A stretch of 39,376 nucleotides of DNA from Clostridiales bacterium (GTDB lineage Bacteria > Bacillota > Clostridia > Oscillospirales > Acutalibacteraceae): NCBI GenBank assembly GCA_021200555.1, contig JAJQGK010000045.1, positions 1-39,376 on the forward strand, written 5' to 3'. Position numbers and translations under genes: made by a program. The stretch's first letter is position 1, and each line of letters begins with the position of its first letter. Below, piece by piece: positions 16,034 through 23,543 of this stretch. The notes beneath the pieces are model-generated. The model was not told the DNA's origin. It did not search any database and saw nothing but the letters and a program-made list of their open reading frames with translations.

Positions 16034-17950
16034 TTAATATTTTCTTGCTTTGTCTCGGTATTCCGTTATCGTTTTATAGGCTTCATTGACTTTTTCATTA
16101 TCGGAAACGGAAGCCAATCCCACATTCCACCATCCGCCGTAGCCGTCTGTCATGGATTTTGGAAGAACCTTAATGTCTATAAGGGTCGAAACGGTTTGCT
16201 TTTTGCTGTCCTCAAGCGCCTGAGCCAACTCATCGAGAGTTTTTACGCTGTAGGTTTTAACGCCGTAACCGGAGGCGCATTTTGCAAAGTCAATGGGAAG
16301 CAGATCTCCCAAAAGCCCGCCGTTTTCATCTCTTTTTCTAAATTCCGTGGCAAGGTTGCCGATGCCGTTGCTCATTTGAAGGTTGTTTATGCATCCGAAA
16401 CCGGAGTTATCGAAAAGCATAACATTGATTTTTGCACCCTCTTGAATTGAAGTAACAAGCTCGCTGTGCAGCATAAGATAGCTGCCGTCTCCGCAGAAGG
16501 CGTATACCTCTCTGTCGGGCATAGCAAGCTTTGAGCCGAATGCTCCGGCGATTTCATAGCCCATGCAGGAATATCCGTACTCCATATTATAAGTGTAAAG
16601 GCTGTCGGTCGTCCACATTCTCTGCATACAGCCGGGAAGACTTCCCGCGGCTCCCACCGCTACGGCGTCTTTGTCTATGTGATTTCTTATGTATGCGAGA
16701 GCTTGAGTTTGAGTGAGAGCAGAGCCTGTCATTTTTATAAATTCGGGGATTGTTTTCTCATACCTCGCTTTAATGAGAGGTTCAAAGCTTTCGTCAACGG
16801 AGTAATTTGTGAGACGCTCCATTTCCTTGTCCCAATCAGCTCTTGCGTTATCGTATTCATCCGTATAAGCGGATTTGTAATTTTCGCTTTCAAGAACCTT
16901 CGTAAGCTGAAGAAGTACGGTTTTTGCATCGCCCACCGCCTTGGTTGCGCCAAGCTTATAAGCGTCAAAGCGGGAGGTGTTGATTGTTACAATTTTTTTG
17001 TCGGGGTAAAGGGATTTTGACGCAGTTGTAAAATCGGAAAACCTTGTGCCTACGCCTATAATACAGTCAGCCTGCTTTGCGATTTCATTGCCGGAGGAAT
17101 TGCCTGTAACTCCCACGCCGCCCATATTATAGCGGCATGAGGCGGGAGTTGCGCTTTTGCCCGCCTGAGTTTCGGCATAGGGAATATTGAAATTTTCGCA
17201 AAAATCCATAAGAGCCTGCCCTGCTTCGGAATATCTCACTCCGCCGCCGCAGATAACCATGGGCTTTTCGGAGGACTCTATAATGTTTGCTATATCCCTG
17301 ACCTCTTCATCGGGAGCGGCAATCCTCGTTATGCGGTGCACTCTCTTTTTAAAGAACTCATCGGGATAATCATAGCTTTCGCCCTCAACGTCCTGTGGGA
17401 GAGCGATACAAACAGCGCCGGTACAGGACGGATCGGTAAGAACTCTCATTGCGCTTATCATAGCAGACATAAGCTGCTCCGGACGGGTAATTCTGTCCCA
17501 ATAGCGGCACACCGCTTTATAAGCGTCGTTTGTGGTTACAGCCAATGATGCGGGCTGTTCAAATTGCTGGAGAACGGGATCCGGCTGGCGTGTGGAAAAT
17601 GTATCGGCGGGGAAAAGCAAAAGCGGGATATTGTTTACCGTAGCAGTTGCGGCGGCAGTTATCATATTCGCAGCTCCGGGGCCTATGGATGAAGAACAGG
17701 CGATGATTTTCCTGCGGTTATTCTGCTTTGCGTAAGCCGTAGCGGCGTGAGCCATACCCTGCTCGTTTTTCCCTTGGTAAACACGAAGAGAGCCGGGATT
17801 TGAGTCAAGGGCTTCACCTAAGCCCACCACAATTCCGTGACCGAAAACAGTAAAAATACCGTCTACAAATTTGTTTTCCTTTCCGTCAAAAGAAACGTAC
17901 TGATTGTCAAGAAATTTTACAAGCGCCTGCGCCATGGTCATTACAGACAT
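16034..17950 (-). CDS. iolD: 3D-(3,5/4)-trihydroxycyclohexane-1,2-dione hydrolase
   Basis: The 638-residue thiamine diphosphate enzyme hydrolyses the cyclohexane-dione ring to 5-deoxy-D-glucuronate. The N-terminal domain has the glutamate-bearing segment [11 protein letters not shown] and [12 protein letters not shown]. The C-terminal domain carries the metal/ThDP-binding region [14 protein letters not shown] with the later Asn-containing loop. Length fits IolD and is longer than acetolactate synthases, and the [12 protein letters not shown] start is of IolD type. ATG follows AAGGAGG, the strongest ribosome binding site in the operon. It is fourth in transcription order, after iolB. Confidence 0.95.
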   Translation of the reverse strand: MSVMTMAQALVKFLDNQYVSFDGKENKFVDGIFTVFGHGIVVGLGEALDSNPGSLRVYQGKNEQGMAHAATAYAKQNNRRKIIACSSSIGPGAANMITAAATATVNNIPLLLFPADTFSTRQPDPVLQQFEQPASLAVTTNDAYKAVCRYWDRITRPEQLMSAMISAMRVLTDPSCTGAVCIALPQDVEGESYDYPDEFFKKRVHRITRIAAPDEEVRDIANIIESSEKPMVICGGGVRYSEAGQALMDFCENFNIPYAETQAGKSATPASCRYNMGGVGVTGNSSGNEIAKQADCIIGVGTRFSDFTTASKSLYPDKKIVTINTSRFDAYKLGATKAVGDAKTVLLQLTKVLESENYKSAYTDEYDNARADWDKEMERLTNYSVDESFEPLIKARYEKTIPEFIKMTGSALTQTQALAYIRNHIDKDAVAVGAAGSLPGCMQRMWTTDSLYTYNMEYGYSCMGYEIAGAFGSKLAMPDREVYAFCGDGSYLMLHSELVTSIQEGAKINVMLFDNSGFGCINNLQMSNGIGNLATEFRKRDENGGLLGDLLPIDFAKCASGYGVKTYSVKTLDELAQALEDSKKQTVSTLIDIKVLPKSMTDGYGGWWNVGLASVSDNEKVNEAYKTITEYRDKARKY

Positions 17951-17993
17951 TTGTTTTCCTCCTTATTGCATGGAAATATTGAATTATATATTA

Positions 17994-18767
17994 TCAGTCG
18001 GCTTTGTTAATCCACTCGTGTTCAGGCGAAACGATTCTGGTGGTTTTAAACCAAGGATCGCCGTCAATGTGCCTTATCATCCAAACATAATACATGGTAT
18101 AGCACGGAGCGACGACCTGCTGATGATCCTGCCCGTTGTGAATGGTGCAGAACGAGCCGTCAACGCTTTTATATACTTGATCGCCGTTAAAGCAAGCTCC
18201 GAACCCTTGGGGCTTGTCAAACCTGTAATAGTAAACCTCAGGCTGAGGATGATGATGAGGAGGATAGCTTGACCATCTGCCGGGCTTATTGAAAACCTCT
18301 CCCATAACCATATTTGAGTAGGGGGCGTTGTCAATGTCAAACATTGTGGACACGACTCTGTAGCCGGTGCCCTCCCATTGTCCTTTGCCGAATTCCTGGT
18401 AAAGGCAGTCCTCGGGAGCGTAAAAAACAGGCTCAAATTCCCTGTCGTTATCCGTCTGCTGGATAACAATTTCGCTGTCTGCTGCGGCGAAGACGGTAAA
18501 AGGCGTATTTTTTGAAACATGAAGACAATAGGGCTTCATTTCAAAGGGATTTGCTCTTTGTCCCTCCGCTTCCTTGCCGTTCCATTTGAATTTTACGCTG
18601 CCGGAAACAAGCAAAACGGCTGTTTCATTATTTTTGTCGTCAAGGGATATGCTCTCCCCCGCCTTCAAAAATTTAACCTTGATATTCATACCCATATCTG
18701 CGTTTTTGCCGTTCATTTCGCAGAGTATTTTCTCATTGTTTTCATTTAAAGAAGGAATTTCAAACAT
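17994..18767 (-). CDS. iolB: 5-deoxy-glucuronate isomerase
   Basis: The 257-residue cupin isomerises 5-deoxy-D-glucuronate to 5-dehydro-2-deoxy-D-gluconate. The metal-binding cupin motif is PPHHHPQPEVYYYRF, followed by a second cupin segment IHNGQDHQQVVAPCYTMYYVWMI (written here only in part as family evidence: QDHQQVVAP and YYVWMIRH). These are diagnostic for IolB. ATG follows AAAGGAC. It sits between iolD and iolC in operon order. Confidence 0.95.
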   Translation of the reverse strand: MFEIPSLNENNEKILCEMNGKNADMGMNIKVKFLKAGESISLDDKNNETAVLLVSGSVKFKWNGKEAEGQRANPFEMKPYCLHVSKNTPFTVFAAADSEIVIQQTDNDREFEPVFYAPEDCLYQEFGKGQWEGTGYRVVSTMFDIDNAPYSNMVMGEVFNKPGRWSSYPPHHHPQPEVYYYRFDKPQGFGACFNGDQVYKSVDGSFCTIHNGQDHQQVVAPCYTMYYVWMIRHIDGDPWFKTTRIVSPEHEWINKAD

Positions 18768-18806
18768 ATATCTAAAGTCCTTTCATTATTTTTCGGTTTT
18801 ACGCCT

Positions 18807-19823
18807 TTACGCTCTTACGACCATTTCGCCGTATTCTGCCTTGGCGTCTGCGATAAACTTTTCCACCGCCTCAAGGGAGGGCATTGCCGCCGAACAGCTG
18901 TGCGCGGCTATAAGCATTGATGCAGAAGCGGAACCGTACTCCAAAGCCTCTATAACCTCGCAGCCGTCAATAAGCGCTCTGATAAACGAGGACGCATATC
19001 CGTCGCCGCCGCCGAAGCCCTTGAGCTTCTTTGCCGGGAAGGGCTTTATCGTATAGCTGTTGCCGTCGTTTGTATATGCCGTTGAGCCTTCCTTGCCATG
19101 CTTTATAACAACGATTTTTGCGCCGTAGGAGCACCAGAGCTTTGCGCTTTCCTTATCATCGGAGCATACTCCCGTAACTGCCTCCGTTAAGTCAAATTCC
19201 TCTCTTGAGCCTAAAATTATATCGCTGTTTCTTGCTACCATGGAATAATAGATTGAGATTTCATCTTTATTTTCCCATGTATACTCTCTGTAGTCTATAT
19301 CAAAAATAAGGGGAATATTATTTTTCTTGGCAAGCATTACCGCCTTAAGCGCCGCTTCTCTTGAAGGGCTTTGAGAGAGAGCCGTGCCGGAGATTAGAAG
19401 CGCCTTTGTGTTTTTGATGTACTCCTCGTCAACATCGTCCGGATGAAGCATTAAATCGGCAACTCCCTCACGGTACATAAGTATGCTGCTTTCGGAAGGG
19501 CTTTTTATTTCGGTAAAGGTAAGTCCCAAGTTTTCGCCGTTTTTGCAGCGTGTGATATGACTTGTGTCAATGCCGTCCTTTTTAAAATAATCGATAACAT
19601 AGTCGCCGAATTGATCGTCCGAAACCTTTCCTATAAAGCCGACCTTTTTGCCTAAGCGGGCCATTCCCACGGCAATATTGGCGGGAGAACCTCCTACGTA
19701 TTTATTGAAATTACTGCTCTCGGAAAGAGGCTTGTTCATATCCGTAGGGTTAAAATCGATTGCAACCCTTCCCAAAGGGATGAGGTCGTATTTTTTTGAT
19801 TGGTCAAATTCGATATACTTCAT
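18807..19823 (-). CDS. iolC: 5-dehydro-2-deoxygluconokinase
   Basis: The 338-residue PfkB/ribokinase-family enzyme phosphorylates 5-dehydro-2-deoxygluconate for the aldolase step. GGSPANIAVGMARLG is the first PfkB signature; FDIDYREYTW is an IolC-type strand; and GGGDGYASSFIRALI near the C-terminus holds the catalytic aspartate of the second signature in the form GGGD. The N-terminus (DLIPLGRVAIDFNP) is also typical. ATG follows AAAGGA. It lies 37 bases after iolJ. Confidence 0.94.
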   Translation of the reverse strand: MKYIEFDQSKKYDLIPLGRVAIDFNPTDMNKPLSESSNFNKYVGGSPANIAVGMARLGKKVGFIGKVSDDQFGDYVIDYFKKDGIDTSHITRCKNGENLGLTFTEIKSPSESSILMYREGVADLMLHPDDVDEEYIKNTKALLISGTALSQSPSREAALKAVMLAKKNNIPLIFDIDYREYTWENKDEISIYYSMVARNSDIILGSREEFDLTEAVTGVCSDDKESAKLWCSYGAKIVVIKHGKEGSTAYTNDGNSYTIKPFPAKKLKGFGGGDGYASSFIRALIDGCEVIEALEYGSASASMLIAAHSCSAAMPSLEAVEKFIADAKAEYGEMVVRA

Positions 19824-19860
19824 TTCGATTGTCCTTTCTCATATATGTAACTCATTTAGT

Positions 19861-20700
19861 TCAATGTTTGCTGCTAAATATATTGATATGTCTTTTAACG
19901 TTTTCGTAAACAGCCTCCGCCATTTTCGGGGAGAGAGTAAAGTAATCGGGCTTATCGACCGAAGACGAATACTCTTTTGCTGCGTTTGCCGCCGCATCGA
20001 AGCTTGCGGTTGCAATGTTAATCTTTCTTATTCCCAGGGAAATTGCCTTTTTAAACATTTCTGCGGTTATACCCGTTCCACCGTGAAGGACGAGAGGAGT
20101 TTCAAGCTTATTGTAAATTTCCTCAAGCACATCAAACCTGAGTTCGGGAAGCACGGGATAATTTCCGTGAGCGTTTCCAATCGCCACGGCAAGGCAGTCT
20201 ATATCTGTTCTTTCGCAAAATTCCAAAGCCTTATCGGGATCCGTACAGAGAATTTCATGCTTTGCGGAGTCCCCTTCGTTTCCGCCCACAACGCCAAGCT
20301 CCGCCTCAACCGTTGCGCCGTACTTATCCGCAGCTCTCTTAACCTTTTTTGTAAGCTCGATATTCTCCTCAAAGGGCAGCAGAGAGCCGTCAAGCATAAC
20401 AGATGTAAAGCCGTAACCGAGAGCCTTTTCGATACATTCCATGGTAAGCCCATGGTCGAGATGTACGGCTATGGGTACGGAGGCATTTTCCGCCGCTGAA
20501 ACCATCATGGGCGCCATAAGCTCCAAAGGCGACTGCTTCATCCTTTTTTCGGCAATTTGCAAAATTATGGGCGTCTCGGTTTCCTCGGCTGCTTTTACGG
20601 CGCCTATAACCATTTCCATATTGCCAACGCTGAAAGCGCCGACTGCGCATTTCCTGCTTTCCGCATATTCCAAAAGTGAAGACATTTTTACAAGAGACAT
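19861..20700 (-). CDS. iolJ: 6-phospho-5-dehydro-2-deoxy-D-gluconate aldolase (class II)
   Basis: This class II zinc aldolase of about 279 residues splits the phosphorylated intermediate into dihydroxyacetone phosphate and malonic semialdehyde. HLDHGLTMECIEKALGYGF contains the catalytic Asp and first zinc His, VEAELGVVGGNEGD follows, then the His of AIGNAHGNYP and VLHGGTGI. The ATG at 20700 (MSLVKMSSLL) matches the usual MPLVxMxxML start. A GTG four codons earlier is possible. Neither has a recognisable Shine-Dalgarno sequence, unlike every later gene in the operon. Fructose-bisphosphate aldolase is the nearest alternative; operon position favours IolJ. Confidence 0.9.
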   Translation of the reverse strand: MSLVKMSSLLEYAESRKCAVGAFSVGNMEMVIGAVKAAEETETPIILQIAEKRMKQSPLELMAPMMVSAAENASVPIAVHLDHGLTMECIEKALGYGFTSVMLDGSLLPFEENIELTKKVKRAADKYGATVEAELGVVGGNEGDSAKHEILCTDPDKALEFCERTDIDCLAVAIGNAHGNYPVLPELRFDVLEEIYNKLETPLVLHGGTGITAEMFKKAISLGIRKINIATASFDAAANAAKEYSSSVDKPDYFTLSPKMAEAVYENVKRHINIFSSKH

Positions 20701-20747
20701 AAATTTTACCACGCTTTTTAATATATTGTCGATAAATCCAATTCTAC

Positions 20748-20776
20748 ATTTTACAACTTATTTTTTTATAAATCAA
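20748..20776 (-). promoter_or_regulatory. Probable sigma-A promoter of the inositol operon
   Basis: On the minus strand, TTGATT (4/6) and TAAAAT (5/6) are 17 bases apart. This would give a leader of roughly 40 bases before the iolJ ATG. The surrounding DNA is very A/T-rich, so the match is less convincing than the other promoters reported here. I do not recognise an operator, and no iolR-like gene lies in the window. Confidence 0.5.
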
Positions 20777-20865
20777 TATCTTTTGGGAATAAATTTTGCG
20801 TACAATTTGCTCTCCGCAAGCTTGATGAAAATTTAAATTCCGCAAACCTCTCAAAGTGCGAAACA

Positions 20866-21028
20866 TGGAGTGTGAAGTGTGGAGTGTGGAGTTTCGGAAG
20901 CCCTAACGGGCTTGTTCCGCTCACTGCGTTCGCTCTAATATATTTAGCGTTCAGTGGTCAGTGGTCAGAAATTTTATTTTTAATTCTTCTCACTAATCAC
21001 TGTCCACTACTCACTAATTACTTATAAA
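20866..21028 (+). repeat. R2 interspersed repeat, copy A
   Basis: This copy shares with 25074-25212 an ordered set of blocks: GAGTGTGGAGTTTCGGAAGC, a small hairpin, CGCTCACTGC then TTCGCTCTAAT, CAGTGGTCAGTGGT, and CTAATCAC and ACTTATAAA. The hairpin here is AAGCCC-TAAC-GGGCTT (20898-20913). Downstream, ACTAATCACTGTCCACT is an imperfect inverted partner of AGTGGTCAGTGGTCAG, so the right half may fold too. No coding frame or ribosome binding site is visible. It fills much of the 400-base gap between iolJ and the NYN protein gene. Confidence 0.8.
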
Positions 21029-21055
21029 TGGGTTAAGGAGCTTGCCCTTTCCATC

Positions 21056-21106
21056 ATTGCTAATTGGGCAAATTGCTAATTGAGTAAATTGCTCGCTGCT
21101 AATTGA
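21056..21106. repeat. Short tandem repeat of a 16-base unit
   Basis: Two adjacent 16-base units, ATTGCTAATTGGGCAA and ATTGCTAATTGAGTAA, are followed by a decayed third beginning ATTGCTCGCTGCTAATTGA. The block ends just before the stop codon of the NYN gene. A faint relative (GAATTGCCAATATTGCAAATTG) follows R2 copy B near 25246. There are no spacers of CRISPR type. Confidence 0.6.
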
Positions 21107-21111
21107 ACGGC

Positions 21112-21903
21112 TCATTTCACCCTAATATAAATATGCTTAATTCCGCGATTTGCGGTATCTCTTCTGTCAATTTCAAAAAGTCCCGTTGCGGCGATAAGCG
21201 GAGTGAGCTTGGCATAGCCGTAATTTCTCGCATCGAAGGACGGTTCTTTTTTGAGGATGATATTTCCGATTTCGCCCAGAAAAGCCCAGCCGTCCTCGTC
21301 CGCCACATCGTTTACAGAGTCCGATATGAGCCTTATGACGCTTTGGGGGAGAGCTTTCGACTTTTCCTTTTTGGCCTTCGGCTCTTTCTTTTCCCTTATG
21401 TCTTCCTCCTCCGGCTCGCCCTCTTCCTTATGAGCCGAACCGAGAATTTCAAGGTAAATAAACTTATCACAGGCAACGATAAAGGGCTGAGGCGTTTTCC
21501 TCTCTCCCAAGCCGATAACACGCTTACCCGACTCTCTCAATCTTGTGGCAAGGCGGGTAAAGTCACTGTCGCTGGATACTATGCAAAATCCGTCTACATT
21601 ATTCTCGTAAAGAATATCCATTGCGTCTATAATCATGGCGGAGTCGGTGGAATTTTTTCCCGTTGTATAGCTGTACTGCTGTATGGGAGCTATGGCATAT
21701 TCCAGCAAAACCCTTTTCCAGCCCGACAGATCCGGTCTTGTCCAATCGCCGTAAATTCTCTTTATGGTGGGAGTTCCGTACCTTGCTATTTCGGAAAGTA
21801 TACCCCTTATATAGGAATACGGTATATTATCCGCATCTATAAGCACCGCAAATTTAATGTCCGATGAGCTTGTTTTCGGTTCTTCTATAAAAATGAAAAT
21901 CAC
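21112..21903 (-). CDS. NYN-domain (PIN-like) protein with C-terminal OST-HTH/LOTUS domain
   Basis: This protein of up to 263 residues has an N-terminal NYN fold with the acidic residues of this putative RNase family: Asp23 and Asp25 (VLIDADN), Asp87 (NSTDSAMIIDAMD), and Asp112 and Asp114 (VSSDSDF). After a Lys/Glu-rich linker (about 155-185), the last 70 residues (DEDGWAFLGEIGN, then DARNYGYAKL) match the OST-HTH/LOTUS RNA-binding domain. The limkain-like NYN-LOTUS pair is found across bacteria. The GTG used as start overlaps the upstream TGA (GTGA), but AAGGAG lies only one base before it, so a rare ATT start a few codons later is possible. RNA metabolism is inferred. Confidence 0.87.
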   Translation of the reverse strand: MIFIFIEEPKTSSSDIKFAVLIDADNIPYSYIRGILSEIARYGTPTIKRIYGDWTRPDLSGWKRVLLEYAIAPIQQYSYTTGKNSTDSAMIIDAMDILYENNVDGFCIVSSDSDFTRLATRLRESGKRVIGLGERKTPQPFIVACDKFIYLEILGSAHKEEGEPEEEDIREKKEPKAKKEKSKALPQSVIRLISDSVNDVADEDGWAFLGEIGNIILKKEPSFDARNYGYAKLTPLIAATGLFEIDRRDTANRGIKHIYIRVK

Positions 21904-23165
21904 TCCTTATCTTCTGAATTTTCCGGATTTTCCGTTTTTTCCTCTTTTTCGGGATTTTCGCCGTTTTTTTCCTCCGGAGCTTTCTTTTTAAAGCGGTCGA
22001 AAAAGCCCTCGCTTTCCGTTTCTTCACTCTTATTTGCGGTATCTTCCGGATCGGACACGAACAGATGAATTATACCCTCGTCATTTAAGAGCTTGATGAT
22101 GATTACAAAGAAGGGAAGGATGAAAATTCCTATTGCTCCGAAAAGCTTTATGCCGATATACATTGCCATAATTGTGACAATGGGAGAAATTCCCACTTGT
22201 CCCGCCACGAGCTTAGGCTCGATAATCTGTCTGATAACGGTTATGACGACATATATAACAAGAAGACCTATACCCATTCCGATATTGCCGGTAATAAAGC
22301 AATAAAGACTCCATGGTATAACAACCGTGCCTGTTCCCAAAACGGGAACGATGTCCACAAGAGCGGTAAGGAAGCTTATAAGCAAATTATGTGTACCGGA
22401 GTTCACGCCGATAAGCTTTAAAATGTTCAAACCTATATACAACTCACAGGTTGTTATAAGAATTATAAGACCGTAAGCACGGCACATTTTTCCGACTGAG
22501 CTGATGAGTATATGCTTTGTTTTAGATGCCTTCAAACGCCTTTCGGGGCTTAACTGTCTTACCACAAAAGCCTTTAATTTGCTGTATTCAACGGTCATAA
22601 AGCAAGTGGAAACAATGGCGATAAGGAACGCCGCAAGAAATGAGGGAACGGTTGAGATTACGCTTCCCAAAGGCGACACAAACTTTGAAATATTGGATGT
22701 GATAGCGCTTACAAGCTCTCCGTTTACAACATAATCGTTCAGCTCGTCAATAAGTGAAATGACATAATCATTGACATACGAGGGCAGTCTGTCCGCCAAA
22801 TCGAGATTTAAATAACCGTTTTTGATAATGTCGAAAAACTCTGCGAAATTGGAGCATCTGTCGGTAAAGTACGTAATTAAATCTCTTACGGAAGAAACGA
22901 GCTTTACGCCCACAACGGCAATCAAGCCGATAATGACGGCGTAAACGAGCAGCGACAACACTGTGCTGACGATGCCCTTTGGAACGTGCTTGTTTTTGGT
23001 GAGAAAACGAAGAGGCTTTTGCAGCAAAGCAGCAATTACAAAGGCGCACATAAATGGAAACAGAGTCCAGAAGGCGTACTTCATAAAAAGATAAAACGCC
23101 CCCACAAATATCAGCAGGTAAATGATATTTACAATAAATGACCAACGTTTTTGAGTTTTATCCAT
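21900..23165 (-). CDS. AI-2E family transporter (PerM/YtvI-like permease)
   Basis: This 421-residue integral membrane protein has two N-terminal membrane segments, another pair around residues 60-85, a soluble middle part, and a C-terminal cluster with the family block around DIVPVLGTGTVVIPW and IIEPKLVAGQVGISPI. The last 60 residues are a long Glu/Lys/Asn-rich cytoplasmic tail. ATG at 23165 follows AAGGAGAG at good spacing, so an in-frame start ten codons earlier is not needed. Family members include a Na+/H+ antiporter and an AI-2 exporter; most are uncharacterised. It is coupled to the NYN gene by overlap. R1 copy 3 lies in its leader. Confidence 0.9.
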   Translation of the reverse strand: MDKTQKRWSFIVNIIYLLIFVGAFYLFMKYAFWTLFPFMCAFVIAALLQKPLRFLTKNKHVPKGIVSTVLSLLVYAVIIGLIAVVGVKLVSSVRDLITYFTDRCSNFAEFFDIIKNGYLNLDLADRLPSYVNDYVISLIDELNDYVVNGELVSAITSNISKFVSPLGSVISTVPSFLAAFLIAIVSTCFMTVEYSKLKAFVVRQLSPERRLKASKTKHILISSVGKMCRAYGLIILITTCELYIGLNILKLIGVNSGTHNLLISFLTALVDIVPVLGTGTVVIPWSLYCFITGNIGMGIGLLVIYVVITVIRQIIEPKLVAGQVGISPIVTIMAMYIGIKLFGAIGIFILPFFVIIIKLLNDEGIIHLFVSDPEDTANKSEETESEGFFDRFKKKAPEEKNGENPEKEEKTENPENSEDKE

Positions 23166-23203
23166 AATATCAATCTCTCCTTTTGCGGTCAACACTACGC
23201 ATA

Positions 23204-23379
23204 TTTAGTAAGCATTGATTAAATCGAGTGCGACGAATGTTTAGAGGATTTTTTGCAAGACAAGGAACAAAGCGCAAGGAATACTGTCGTATTGTGAGCA
23301 TTTGTGACGATGTATTGCGGAAAATCAGCAAACAGACGGCGGCGATGCGTCAGGCGTGATTTAACCTGTGGTTACTTAA
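23204..23379 (+). repeat. R1 MITE-like repeat, copy 3 (complete)
   Basis: This is a complete 176-base copy. The left end TTTAGTAAGCATTGATTAAA differs from copy 2 at two positions, and the right end reads GATTTAACCTGTGGTTACTT plus AA. Interior blocks GCAAGACAAGGAACAAAGCG, GCGCAAGGAATACTG and GGCGGCGATGCGTCAGGCGT are shared with copy 2. It lies between the promoter and the ribosome binding site of the AI-2E permease gene, but in the opposite orientation to transcription, whereas copy 2 is read in the sense direction by its gene. Confidence 0.88.
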
Positions 23380-23381
23380 GT

Positions 23382-23410
23382 ATAATACACCACTCGAAAT
23401 AATAAAACAA
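23382..23410 (-). promoter_or_regulatory. Sigma-A promoter of the AI-2E permease gene
   Basis: On the minus strand, TTGTTT (4/6) and TATTAT (5/6) are 17 bases apart. The minus-10 ends three bases outside R1 copy 3, so transcription should start inside the repeat end and carry nearly the whole element in the leader. The rest of this 380-base gap (23411-23506) shows only A/T-rich DNA. Confidence 0.65.
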
Positions 23411-23506
23411 GCGAATATTTAAATATCTTTAAAAAATTTATGTGACAAATAAAGTGCGAAATTTCTTGAGCGGAAGTGTGAGGCTTGGGAAATAACTTTT
23501 TACAAG

Positions 23507-23534
23507 AAAAAATCCTCCGTAATCGAACGGAGGA
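23507..23534 (-). terminator. Rho-independent terminator of the citrate synthase gene
   Basis: On the minus strand, TCCTCCG and CGGAGGA form a perfect seven-pair stem with an 8-base loop, followed by TTTTTT. It lies 10 bases after the citrate synthase stop codon. Confidence 0.92.
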
Positions 23535-23543
23535 CGCAGTAAT

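Noticed and set aside
19648-20499. Open frame of 283 codons on the plus strand
   Set aside because: It runs antisense across iolC and iolJ, both of which have intact family motifs.
21056-21106. Possible CRISPR array
   Set aside because: The units are directly adjacent with no spacers, only about 16 bases long, and no cas genes are present.
23440-23495. Possible third R2 fragment (AAAGTGCGAAA then GGAAGTGTGAGG)
   Set aside because: Similarity to the DNA just before R2 copy A is limited to about 11 bases plus a few more; too little to call.
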